From: Balneola sp. EhC07
GTDB lineage: Bacteria; Bacteroidota; Rhodothermia; Balneolales; Balneolaceae
DNA: 64,000 bases
Assembly: GCF_001650905.1 (NCBI RefSeq)
Contig: NZ_LXYG01000004.1
Coordinates: 1 to 64,000 of the forward strand
Direction of reading: 5' to 3'
The notes under the pieces: generated by a model
Seen by the model: the letters and a program-made list of their open reading frames with translations, nothing else
Database searches by the model: none
What the model was told of the DNA's origin: nothing
Shown: positions 56,713 to 64,000 of the stretch, piece after piece
Layout of the letters: every line of letters starts with the position of its first letter
How positions within the stretch are numbered: position 1 is the stretch's first letter
Program-made: the position numbers and the translations under genes

Positions 56713-57569
56713 TGGGAAAGAGTAATCCTCCGGCATTGATAAAAAGGCTACAGCTAAAGGAATTTACGCAACCTGATATCATTCAGACAAAGTATCCTAT
56801 GTTTTTGTGTCATGGTTTCGGAGCTTTGGGTTCGTTGATGAAACCCTCTCCCCTTCACGATCCTGCTATGTTGATGAGAGAGCACGGAGTAATTGCCTTT
56901 GCACCAAATGTAGTTCCGTATGCTTCTATTGAAACCAGAGCCAAGAATTGGGTTCGATTGATCAACAAAGTGTGCGACGATCATGGATTTGAAAAAGTAA
57001 ACGTATTGGCACACAGCATGGGTGGACTTGATATGCGTTATGCTTTAACTCACCTCGGAATTGCTGATAAAGTTGCTTCGTTAACAACCTTAGCAACCCC
57101 TCATCGTGGTACTTTTCTTGCAGATCTGATTCTGAAGACACCCGAAATCATCACAGAAAAACTAAGCGGTTTAGTAGATTGGTTTGGTGATAATGTGTAT
57201 CCGAGCGAAAAAAGTCAGGTACTTAGTTCTGTTGAACAATTGTGTCGATCATACATTCAGGAAAAATTCAATCCCAAAACTCCTGATGTGGAAGGATTTC
57301 CGTATTTCTCGTACAGCGCAGCCGTCGGTAAAGGAACTGATTTTTCCCTCAACCCGGTATTCATGTTTCAGAACAATCAGATCTTTGCAAAAGAAGAAGC
57401 AAATGATTCCTTTGTATCTGTAAAAAGTGCCCAATGGGGAGAACACCTTGGAACGGTTCCGTTATCGCACATGCACCAGATCAATGTCCAGGTAAGCAAA
57501 GAATTCAAACCCATTTATAATGACTTCTGGGTGGAAGTGCTGAAAATGTTGAAAGAGAAAGGATTTTAG
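56712..57569 (+). CDS. Alpha/beta-hydrolase, triacylglycerol lipase-like
   Basis: 285 residues, no signal peptide. The oxyanion-hole motif LCHGFGALGS near 31-40 and the nucleophile elbow LAHSMGGLDMRY (Ser102) are those of bacterial lipases of the LipA/family I kind. Candidate acid and base are the Asp in EEANDSFVSVKSAQWG and the His in LSHMHQIN, in the order and context of true lipases. Length fits the family. Substrate unknown; without an export signal it may act in the cytoplasm or leave by another route. Confidence 0.85.
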   Translation: MGKSNPPALIKRLQLKEFTQPDIIQTKYPMFLCHGFGALGSLMKPSPLHDPAMLMREHGVIAFAPNVVPYASIETRAKNWVRLINKVCDDHGFEKVNVLAHSMGGLDMRYALTHLGIADKVASLTTLATPHRGTFLADLILKTPEIITEKLSGLVDWFGDNVYPSEKSQVLSSVEQLCRSYIQEKFNPKTPDVEGFPYFSYSAAVGKGTDFSLNPVFMFQNNQIFAKEEANDSFVSVKSAQWGEHLGTVPLSHMHQINVQVSKEFKPIYNDFWVEVLKMLKEKGF

Positions 57570-57601
57570 TGAATATTGAATAATGAATATTCAATGATGA
57601 A
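57570..57601 (+). repeat. 32-nt intergenic repeat, copy 2
   Basis: It begins one base after the lipase stop codon and matches 29776-29807 at 26 of 32 positions. Contains GAATATT and its complement AATATTC, so a weak hairpin is possible. Confidence 0.6.
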
Positions 57602-57617
57602 TTAATTCTAAACCTCG

Positions 57618-57638
57618 TTCCGAACGTCTCGTTCGGAA
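57618..57638. repeat. Small perfect hairpin in the lipase-surE gap
   Basis: TTCCGAAC at 57618-57625 pairs with GTTCGGAA at 57631-57638 around a 5-nt loop. No T-run follows, so a REP-like element is more likely than a terminator. Confidence 0.5.
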
Positions 57639-57751
57639 TGCAATTCGGAAGCTCCTGCTTCCTCTTTTAAATCTTCCCTCTTGAGATTTTTTTAAAAGGA
57701 GATAGATTCAAAATCATGTCCTAAAACAAGCCGAAAACCGTCGACTTGATC

Positions 57752-57775
57752 ATCTCCCTTCAAAGGGAGATTTTT
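57752..57775 (+). terminator. Probable terminator after the lipase gene
   Basis: ATCTCCCTT (57752-57760) pairs perfectly with AAGGGAGAT (57763-57771), followed by TTTTT. The two-base spacer means the loop opens the inner pairs. It is 182 bp beyond the stop, so it may instead be an intergenic repeat that works as a terminator. Confidence 0.55.
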
Positions 57776-57781
57776 AGATAC

Positions 57782-57871
57782 TATCATTTTGAACGGTTGT
57801 GAGAAATCTAAAAATTTGTTTTAAAAAACGACCTTTAGATTTCTCAGTCGGCAGGCTCCTTCGAAATGACA
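57782..57871. repeat. REP-like long palindrome beside surE
   Basis: An inner perfect 12-bp inverted repeat (GAGAAATCTAAA at 57801-57812 and TTTAGATTTCTC at 57834-57845) is enclosed by outer imperfect 12-nt arms (57782-57793 and 57860-57871). The reverse strand reads TGTCATTTCGAAGGAGCCTG, a phrase I recognise from dispersed intergenic elements in Bacteroidota. It ends 13 bp before the surE stop codon and could stop transcription from both sides. Confidence 0.6.
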
Positions 57872-57884
57872 ACACAATCAATGA

Positions 57885-58646
57885 TTACAGATCCTCTTCC
57901 CCAAACTCCTTCAACAAATTGTAATCAGTAAGATCATATTGAATTGGAGTAACGGTTGCATTTCCTTCGTTCAAAATATGGATATCAGAATCATTGCCTT
58001 CATCCAGCAACTCAAACTGCCCGGTTAGCCAGTAGTATGCACGATTAAAAGGATCTACACGATCTTCGTATTCTTCCACATAACGACTGTCCGCCATTCT
58101 GCTCCATTGAATTCCTTTGAATTCACCTTCAGGAGCATTTACGTTCAAAGTCACTCCTTTTGGAAGTCCTTTATCGAGCACAAATTTTACTACTCTGCGC
58201 GCTGCTTCCTGAGCGCCTTTCAGATCAGCCTGTTCCGGATAAGCTGTACAACTTACGGCAATAGACGGATATCCAAGAATAGTTCCCTCAGTAGCTGCAC
58301 TCACGGTTCCTGAGTATAAAATATTGATACCCGCATTACTACCATGATTGATTCCGCTCAAAACAAGATCAGGTTTTCTATCCAATAGATTACCGTGAGC
58401 GAGTTTTACACAATCTGCAGGCGTTCCGTTAACAGCAAAGCCTTTGTATTTCTTCGCTACGGTCATCTCATTAGCCCGTAAGGGCACCGACATGGTAATT
58501 GCATGTCCTACAGCACTTTGTTGTCGATCAGGCGCTACAACCACAACTTCACCAAACTCTGAAGCTACTTCTGCAAGTGCTTTTATTCCCGGGGAGAAAA
58601 TTCCGTCATCATTACAAACTAAGATCAATGGTTTGGAATTACTCAT
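57885..58646 (-). CDS. surE: 5'/3'-nucleotidase SurE
   Basis: 253 residues. The metal-binding NDDG motif (12-15, [16 protein letters not shown]), [29 protein letters not shown] and [13 protein letters not shown] are the SurE signatures. It removes phosphate from nucleoside monophosphates and short polyphosphate. Overlaps panB by 4 bp (ATGA). Confidence 0.96.
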   Translation of the reverse strand: MSNSKPLILVCNDDGIFSPGIKALAEVASEFGEVVVVAPDRQQSAVGHAITMSVPLRANEMTVAKKYKGFAVNGTPADCVKLAHGNLLDRKPDLVLSGINHGSNAGINILYSGTVSAATEGTILGYPSIAVSCTAYPEQADLKGAQEAARRVVKFVLDKGLPKGVTLNVNAPEGEFKGIQWSRMADSRYVEEYEDRVDPFNRAYYWLTGQFELLDEGNDSDIHILNEGNATVTPIQYDLTDYNLLKEFGEEDL

Positions 58647-59473
58647 GAGCCTCCGTATTGCTCTTCATCGTTTGGAAAGTCTTTAGATTTTACATCAGAA
58701 ATGTATTGTTGAACAGCGTCTGTCATGTTTGAATGCAGATCGGCATAGCGTCGCAAGAACCGTGGATTGAATCCTTTATTCAATCCCAGCATATCATGAA
58801 GAACAAGAACCTGTCCGTCACATCCGGCTCCGGCTCCAATACCTATCGTTGGAATATCCAACTCTTTGGAAACTCGTTCCGCTAACTTTGCAGGTATCTT
58901 TTCAAGCACTATCGAAAAACATCCCGCTTGTTGCAATAGTTTAGCATCGTTGATCAGATCCTGAGCTTCTTCTTCATCCGTTGCTCGCACTTTATAAGTT
59001 CCGAACTTGTAAATACTCTGTGGCGTTAATCCCAAATGGCCCATTACCGGTATTCCGGCGTCCACGATCTTTTTTACTGTATCAATGATGGGCTTTCCTC
59101 CTTCCATTTTCACAGCATGGGCGCCCGCTTCCTTCATCATACGTCCTGCATTGATCAGTGCTTCTTTTGCAGTAACCTGATAACTCATAAAAGGCATATC
59201 CGCGATCACCAGCGCTCTGTCAACACCACGTACTACACAAGATGTGTGATAGATCATATGATCTAAGGTCATAGGCACGGTAGTTTCAAAACCAGCCATT
59301 ACATTACTTGCTGAATCGCCCACTAAAATGATCTCAATTCCTGCCTGATCAATGATTTGAGCCATTGTAAAATCATAGGCAGTCAACATAGAGATCTTCT
59401 CTCCTTGTTGTTTCATCTCCACAACAGTTTGTGTGGTTATTTTTGCAGGACGATCAGAAGTATTAGTACTCAT
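58643..59473 (-). CDS. panB: 3-methyl-2-oxobutanoate hydroxymethyltransferase
   Basis: 276 residues. [44 protein letters not shown] (metal ligand Asp53), ADMPFMSY (Asp92) and GHLGLTPQS are standard. It adds a hydroxymethyl group from methylene-tetrahydrofolate to ketoisovalerate, the first step of pantothenate synthesis. The gene follows fabZ by 2 bp. Confidence 0.96.
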   Translation of the reverse strand: MSTNTSDRPAKITTQTVVEMKQQGEKISMLTAYDFTMAQIIDQAGIEIILVGDSASNVMAGFETTVPMTLDHMIYHTSCVVRGVDRALVIADMPFMSYQVTAKEALINAGRMMKEAGAHAVKMEGGKPIIDTVKKIVDAGIPVMGHLGLTPQSIYKFGTYKVRATDEEEAQDLINDAKLLQQAGCFSIVLEKIPAKLAERVSKELDIPTIGIGAGAGCDGQVLVLHDMLGLNKGFNPRFLRRYADLHSNMTDAVQQYISDVKSKDFPNDEEQYGGS

Positions 59474-59475
59474 AA

Positions 59476-59910
59476 TTATTGGTTTTTTGGAACTACTGCT
59501 GCTGATGCTTCTATTTCACAAGCTACTTCGCCATCAACGGTAGCAACTCCGGTCATCACAACAAAATTTCTTCTCATTTGTCCCAAAGTAACTTCCAGTT
59601 TTAATTGGTCGCCCGGAACTACTTGTTTTCTGAATTTTGCATTCTTGATTCCGGTAAATACCATGATCGAATTTTCAGGATCTTCAACTTTTTGGGTCAT
59701 CAGCAAAATTGCTCCGGCTTGTGCAAGTGCTTCTACCTGAAGAACGCCCGGCATGATTGGCTGTCCCGGAAAATGTCCGTTAAAAAACTCTTCGTTTGCC
59801 GTCACATTTTTAAGAGCCGTAATTTTTTCATCAGTGGTTTCTAACACACGATCTACCAATAAGAAAGGGTAGCGATGTGGGAGAATTTTCTTAATGTCTT
59901 CTATATGCAT
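59476..59910 (-). CDS. fabZ: 3-hydroxyacyl-ACP dehydratase FabZ
   Basis: 144 residues, full family length. [13 protein letters not shown] near the start and the catalytic [21 protein letters not shown] with His46 and Glu60. It dehydrates 3-hydroxyacyl-ACP in fatty-acid elongation. 36 bp after the methyltransferase gene on the same strand. Confidence 0.96.
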   Translation of the reverse strand: MHIEDIKKILPHRYPFLLVDRVLETTDEKITALKNVTANEEFFNGHFPGQPIMPGVLQVEALAQAGAILLMTQKVEDPENSIMVFTGIKNAKFRKQVVPGDQLKLEVTLGQMRRNFVVMTGVATVDGEVACEIEASAAVVPKNQ

Positions 59911-59946
59911 GTGTTTTCTTTAATTTTTAAGTGCGTGAATATACAA

Positions 59947-60636
59947 TTATTGTACAACTCCTACATAAACGTAGGCAATTCCACCTGTTAATTTAACTGC
60001 TTTCGTTTCAGAAAATGACTTTGAGTTCTTCATCAGTTTCAAAAACTTTTTCCCGGCAGGAAAGGTAGCGCTTGTTCGGGGTAAGTAGGTATAAGCTTCT
60101 CTGTTTCCACTTAACCAACCTCCCACAGCAGGCATAATATGTTGGCTGTACAAATTATATGGGAACTTTAAAATTCCTTTTGGTTGTCCGAATTCCAGTA
60201 CAACAACTCTGCCTCCCGGCTTAACTACCCGGGCAAGTTCTGTTAATGCAACCACTGGGTCATCCACATTTCTGATACCGAAAGCAATGCTTGAAATATC
60301 AAATCTACTGTCTTCATAAGGCAGATCCATAGCATCAGCTACTTCAAAATCTATCTTGAGACCTTTCTCTTCTGCTTTTGCAGGAGCCGGATCGATCATA
60401 GGTGCACAAAAATCTGTTCCCATCACGTATCCTGAATCACCAACGGCTTTTTTAAATTCGATTGCAAGATCACCTGTTCCTGTAGCACAATCCAGTACAT
60501 GATCACCTTCTTTTGCTTCGCTTTCCAGTATCGCTTTTTTTCTCCAGGCATGATGCACTCCAAATGATAAGACGGTATTAACCCGATCGTAATCACTGGC
60601 TATATCCGCGAACATGGATCTTACTTTTTCACTCAT
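59947..60636 (-). CDS. ubiE: Demethylmenaquinone methyltransferase (UbiE/MenG)
   Basis: 229 residues. FADIASDYDRVNTVLSFGVHHAWRK at the start, the SAM motif LDCATGTGDLAIEFK and the later ISSIAFGIRNVDDP and LEFGQPKG segments define UbiE/MenG. It catalyses the last step of menaquinone synthesis, providing the quinol oxidised by alternative complex III in this window. A TAnnTTTG box lies upstream on the minus strand. Confidence 0.94.
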   Translation of the reverse strand: MSEKVRSMFADIASDYDRVNTVLSFGVHHAWRKKAILESEAKEGDHVLDCATGTGDLAIEFKKAVGDSGYVMGTDFCAPMIDPAPAKAEEKGLKIDFEVADAMDLPYEDSRFDISSIAFGIRNVDDPVVALTELARVVKPGGRVVVLEFGQPKGILKFPYNLYSQHIMPAVGGWLSGNREAYTYLPRTSATFPAGKKFLKLMKNSKSFSETKAVKLTGGIAYVYVGVVQ

Positions 60637-60704
60637 AATTTCTATTGATCGTATTTATTCTGTTCCTATAAAACCAACCTTTTCATACAATGGTTTCAAG
60701 CATA

Positions 60705-60712
60705 CAAAGATA
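60705..60712 (-). promoter_or_regulatory. Candidate -7 box of the ubiE-fabZ-panB-surE unit
   Basis: Read on the minus strand this is TATCTTTG, fitting TAnnTTTG, 68 bp before the ubiE start. No clear -33 element was seen at the usual spacing. Confidence 0.45.
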
Positions 60713-60773
60713 AGGAAGATTGACCATAGAAATGAGTATAGTTTAAATGTGGTTTACCGGAAATTGCTTGAAA

Positions 60774-61385
60774 TCAAAGCAGCAAATGACTCGTAACATT
60801 CAAATCCACAGCTTCAAAACCACTTTCTGTCCATGTAAGTGTATTTATTGCTCCATTTTGATGTTCGATCTGATGCATATTCTTCAAACCCAAGCCCAAC
60901 CATTCTGAAAGAAGAATCCTGATCAACCTTCCGTGAAGCATAAATACTATACACTCATCATCAGACAACTTCAGGATCTCTTCGACTTTTAAATTGGCTC
61001 GTTTGTAAACCTGGATCGGTGTCTCTCCATTTTTAGGGCCGATCTCAAGTTTTCCGGAACTCCAACTTTCGTGCAAATGAACCAAGTCTGATTTAACTTC
61101 ATCAAATGATTTACCTTCTAGATCCCCGAAATCCATCTCATCGAGTTCTGTATATGCTTCCGGTTTCAAGTTGAATAACCTGCACAGAGGTTCAGCGGAT
61201 TCCTTAGCTCTTTTTAAACTACTGGTTACAATTTTGGAAACCGGTTTATCCTTCAAATAAATACTGATTGCATCGGCCTGTTTGCGCCCCGTATCATTTA
61301 AAGATGCATTGATACCTCTCCCCTGCATCAAATGAGATCTATTGAATCTGGTTTCTCCGTGACGAATTATATACAGTTGTTTCAT
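60774..61385 (-). CDS. Histidine phosphatase (phosphoglycerate mutase-like)
   Basis: 203 residues. The catalytic IIRHGETRFNR (phospho-acceptor His9), a second Arg in SSLKRAKESAEPL, ELDEMDFGDLEGKSF with the acid Glu, and the later FMLHGRLIRILL His. This is the CobC/PhoE-like branch; substrate cannot be told from the sequence. Starts with an ATGA overlap to the lipoprotein gene. Confidence 0.9.
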   Translation of the reverse strand: MKQLYIIRHGETRFNRSHLMQGRGINASLNDTGRKQADAISIYLKDKPVSKIVTSSLKRAKESAEPLCRLFNLKPEAYTELDEMDFGDLEGKSFDEVKSDLVHLHESWSSGKLEIGPKNGETPIQVYKRANLKVEEILKLSDDECIVFMLHGRLIRILLSEWLGLGLKNMHQIEHQNGAINTLTWTESGFEAVDLNVTSHLLL

Positions 61386-61975
61386 AAACTGAGTGAGATA
61401 TCGAACGCATCGAAATAAAGACTTTGATACATTTTTCTAAGCCCTGTCCTGAAAGTTTCTACCTGATATTCCGTAATTCTTTTTTCACTTGGCTTCATAA
61501 ACTTGATCGGATCTTCAGGAAAAATGACTGAGGCCATATTAACTACAGTTTTTTTAGTTTCAGACGATACTATTTCACCATTAATTATAACATCGGCTTT
61601 CATTTTCATTACATAAACAGGTCCGGGTTTTAAAAAATTAAAAGTAAACCGTCCTCTTCTTACTCTGATCTCTTTTATATCAAAAATAATATCTGAAGAT
61701 TCTGTACTCTCAGCCGATTCTAAATCCCCTGTTTGGTTTTTATATCCGGTTATGACTTGACTTAAAATTCGTTTTCCAATCTCATCAGGTAAATTGAGTT
61801 CAAGAATATTTTCTTGCGCATCCTCAGAAAACCACTTCGATGTATTTCCAAGCTCAACTTCAGATGCAGTCAAAGATACCGTTCGTACACTCGCATCCTT
61901 AGAAACTACAGAAACAGTTGATGAGCAACCGACGAGAACAAGTAAACAAAAACTTACACAAAATAAATTTCTCAC
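61382..61975 (-). CDS. Lipoprotein of unknown function
   Basis: 197 residues. Lipobox LVGC (Cys17) followed by SST. The mature part has a helix-rich beginning (NILELNLPDEIGKRILSQVITGY), a beta-strand middle (IIFDIKEIRVRRGRFTFNFLKPGPVYVMKMKADVII) and an amphipathic end. No family recognised. Overlaps its neighbours by 4 bp on each side, so it belongs to a three-gene unit with the phosphatase and the membrane protein. Confidence 0.7.
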   Translation of the reverse strand: MRNLFCVSFCLLVLVGCSSTVSVVSKDASVRTVSLTASEVELGNTSKWFSEDAQENILELNLPDEIGKRILSQVITGYKNQTGDLESAESTESSDIIFDIKEIRVRRGRFTFNFLKPGPVYVMKMKADVIINGEIVSSETKKTVVNMASVIFPEDPIKFMKPSEKRITEYQVETFRTGLRKMYQSLYFDAFDISLSL

Positions 61976-62619
61976 TTGTTCTTCTTTCTTGTCTTGTGAT
62001 AATTTACCGTCTTGAAAAGTGAATCCTGCATACTTTGAATGTTTCCGGAGTAAAGTCCTTCTTTGATTCCGTACCTCAACAATAGCATATTCAGAATTCT
62101 GTCCTGATGAGTAGCTTTTTGTGCACTTCTTTTTGATGATATCCAGGTGAGCAACATTTTTAGCAATCCTACTTTAAAAAGAAAGAAAAGCCCCAATCCA
62201 ACCCAAGTAGCCGTTAGAACGCCCTGCATAGATAAGTAGATCAATGAAGCGGCTGTAGCAACATATAAGAAACCATCAAAATGAAATAACCTCGCCACTG
62301 CATTCAAAACAGGAGTTACAAATGCGCTTGTGTTATAATACCAAAAAAGGAAAAAAAGCAAAGCGATTCCCGCAGATAAAAAAGCATCAACACCAAGTAA
62401 AACGAGAACCAAATAAAGAATGAGAGAGATTCCATTACAACTACCAACCCAGTGATCTGCGTTCTTTATAATTTTTCCGATTTCATGTTTTTTCAACAAA
62501 CCGGGAATATATTGCTGAATTGCTTCACTGGTTGTATGATACCAGTTCCCGTTTGATGTGGTGATCCCGTCAGGCAGTTCCACCATATTCCATTCAAATT
62601 TAGATGCCGTTCTACTCAT
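61972..62619 (-). CDS. Membrane protein of unknown function
   Basis: 215 residues with about four helices (near 67-80, 82-102, 112-130, 135-155). A soluble N-terminal part includes NGNWYHTTSEAIQQYIPGLLKKHEIGKII and NADHWVGSCNGISLI. The C-terminal tail is basic (NYHKTRKKNK). No known motif. First gene of the unit with the lipoprotein and phosphatase genes. Confidence 0.7.
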   Translation of the reverse strand: MSRTASKFEWNMVELPDGITTSNGNWYHTTSEAIQQYIPGLLKKHEIGKIIKNADHWVGSCNGISLILYLVLVLLGVDAFLSAGIALLFFLFWYYNTSAFVTPVLNAVARLFHFDGFLYVATAASLIYLSMQGVLTATWVGLGLFFLFKVGLLKMLLTWISSKRSAQKATHQDRILNMLLLRYGIKEGLYSGNIQSMQDSLFKTVNYHKTRKKNK

Positions 62620-62650
62620 TTTTCAAATATAGCCTAAACAATAACCGAAT

Positions 62651-63349
62651 TCATGCCTGAGCTACAGTTACTATAAAAATTTTACCAGCTTTAGCTCTTT
62701 CTAACTCAGTTACCAATTCAAATGCAGTTGCTCCGGTTGTAAATACATCATCAATAATTATTATGTTTTTCCCGGAAATCTCTTCTTTTTGTACAACTTT
62801 GAAAGCCCCGGCTATATTTTCTCTTCTTTTATTAAGTGTAAATCCGGTTTGTGTTTTTGTGTTCTTAACACGCTCTACCACTCCTTTCTTCAGAATATCA
62901 TACTTCATCTTTCCTGAAAAACCTTTGGCAATAAAAAAAGCCTGATTAAAGCCTCTGAGTTTTCTTTTTTTGAGATGAAGCGGCACCGGTAAAATGCTTG
63001 TGTTCTCAGCGTTGAAAGATTTCAGTATTTGTTCTTTTTTTATGGTGTTTCCTAAAATTGCGCCGAGATCTACTCCCACTCCCGTTAACCGATGATATTT
63101 CAACTTATGCAGGAGATCTTGTAGGTATCCACCTTTATCAAATTGCCATAAAGCAAATCGTCCGGCTACAGATTCAGGTAAATTTATTCTTTCTGCTCTG
63201 CCGCTAACTGCGCGCTCAAATCTATTTTGAGAACAATCATTACATATAAAATTCTGTCTTTTAGAAAGCGAAAAGCCACAAATAGCACATACTTTCGGAA
63301 ACATTAATTCTGAAATCGAACTTCTGATATAGTTAATTACCTGTTCCAA
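62651..63349 (-). CDS. comF: ComF-family phosphoribosyltransferase-like protein
   Basis: 232 residues. The N-terminal zinc ribbon has CAICGFSLSKRQNFICNDC; then LLHKLKYHRLTGVG, ILPVPLHLKKRKLRGFNQAFFIA, and the PRPP-binding loop IIIIDDVFTTGATAFEL near 200-216. ComF proteins act in DNA uptake and recombination in competent bacteria; the enzymatic role is unproven. 31 bp upstream of the membrane protein gene on the same strand. Confidence 0.92.
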   Translation of the reverse strand: MEQVINYIRSSISELMFPKVCAICGFSLSKRQNFICNDCSQNRFERAVSGRAERINLPESVAGRFALWQFDKGGYLQDLLHKLKYHRLTGVGVDLGAILGNTIKKEQILKSFNAENTSILPVPLHLKKRKLRGFNQAFFIAKGFSGKMKYDILKKGVVERVKNTKTQTGFTLNKRRENIAGAFKVVQKEEISGKNIIIIDDVFTTGATAFELVTELERAKAGKIFIVTVAQA

Positions 63350-63448
63350 TAAATTTCATTTTAATTAACAAATATTGCTTTTGCTGTCTACTTTAATTAC
63401 TTAGTTTGCTTCAACAATTACAAAAGGAAATAATTAAGCCGTTTTACT

Positions 63449-64000
63449 ATGTCTTTGGGCAGCGATCTTGAAACCATACGGAAAGAAAAAAATCTTACTC
63501 TCGAAGATATTTTTGAGATAACTAAGATTCCTGTACATACCTTAAATTCTATCGAAAAAGACACTCTGTTTAAGAGTTCAAGCGAAAGTAAAACCTATTT
63601 ACGCAGCTTTGTACGGTCTTATGCCAAAGCCCTGAAGATTTCTGATGCTCATATTTTAACTGCATTGGAATCTACTGAGAAGGACACCTATGACCATGAC
63701 TTGATCAAGCTTATAAATCCCGAAACTTTATCAGAAGCATACAGCCTCAAGAAGGATAAAGTGAAAGTAGACAATGACAAAAGCATTGATTCAGAGGAAC
63801 TTAAAACTGATACTTATCAGGAAGAAATTGATTCCAGCAATGAAAAAATAATTAAAGAAGAACCAAAAACTACCCGACCAACGGTTGATACCATCAATTG
63901 GGCGGATATGAGCAAGAAAGTCTATGCTTCTCCTGCAAATTCTAAAATTGGTTTATTATTAATTATAATTCTGATAATTGGTACCCTTGGTACTCTTGGA
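63449..64000 (+). CDS. RodZ-like helix-turn-helix protein, 3' end cut by window
   Basis: 184 codons are present from ATG 63449 and the frame is open at the window end. An N-terminal HTH_25-type domain (SLGSDLETIRKEKNLTLEDI ... TYLRSFVRSYAKAL, about 2-65) is followed by a long acidic linker and a hydrophobic helix starting near 170 (KIGLLLIIILIIGTLG). This is the plan of RodZ and related cell-shape proteins, whose periplasmic domain would follow outside the window. Divergent from comF, 99 bp apart. Confidence 0.8.
   Translation, partial: MSLGSDLETIRKEKNLTLEDIFEITKIPVHTLNSIEKDTLFKSSSESKTYLRSFVRSYAKALKISDAHILTALESTEKDTYDHDLIKLINPETLSEAYSLKKDKVKVDNDKSIDSEELKTDTYQEEIDSSNEKIIKEEPKTTRPTVDTINWADMSKKVYASPANSKIGLLLIIILIIGTLGTLG

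Overview
The window reads as chromosome of a marine, aerobic, menaquinone-using bacterium of the Balneolales/Rhodothermales side of the Bacteroidota-Rhodothermota group. Two secreted proteins end in the PNPFNP-type C-terminal sorting domain used by the type IX secretion system. Respiration is by alternative complex III joined to an A2-type caa3 oxidase. Several promoters carry the TAnnTTTG -7 box, and Shine-Dalgarno sequences are rare. The genus assignment (Balneola or Gracilimonas-like) is inference from these traits and the AT-rich composition.

Positions 1-76 hold the 3' half of a tRNA-Glu gene and its terminator. From 80 to 26406 lies a large beta-1,3-glucan (laminarin-type) utilisation locus. 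Ten minus-strand genes form one apparent operon (22060 down to 2967): a glycosidase fused to an outer-membrane beta-barrel, a carbohydrate-binding lipoprotein, a GH16 laminarinase, a GH149-type beta-1,3-glucan phosphorylase, a GH17 lipoprotein, a GH30 lipoprotein, a GPH sugar symporter, two GH17-type enzymes without export signals, and a 1329-residue secreted protein built only of binding modules. A terminator follows, then a membrane-bound Y_Y_Y/LuxR regulator. Divergently, a T9SS-secreted GH81 glucanase and an FHS sugar permease form a second unit. The 379-bp divergent region carries a perfect LacI-type palindrome. No SusC/SusD pair is present; the barrel-glycosidase plus neighbouring lipoprotein may take that role. 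Proposed flow: surface enzymes cut laminarin, oligosaccharides cross the outer membrane, a symporter brings them in, and the phosphorylase makes glucose-1-phosphate.

26384-30875 holds a polyprenol-phosphate glycosyltransferase, a small MerR regulator, heme A synthase and heme O synthase (divergent from each other), a 77-residue orphan and an RDD membrane protein. 30972-37130 is an overlapping SpoIIM-like / membrane / DUF4129 / DUF4350 / MoxR ATPase / DUF58 cluster, followed by an envelope protein and two tandem lipoproteins (FN3 plus beta-propeller) that arose by duplication.

42885-55965 is a continuous respiratory operon: actABCDEF, a membrane protein with an IS3-transposase-like helix-turn-helix, SCO, and caa3 oxidase subunits II, I, III and IV, ending in a strong terminator. 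The two heme-assembly genes at 27738-29766 belong to the same function.

55966-64000 is housekeeping: a lipase, then on the minus strand surE-panB-fabZ-ubiE, a histidine phosphatase with two membrane or lipoprotein genes, comF, and the start of a RodZ-like HTH protein cut by the window end. Intergenic spaces here hold REP-like palindromes and a 32-nt repeat shared with 29776.
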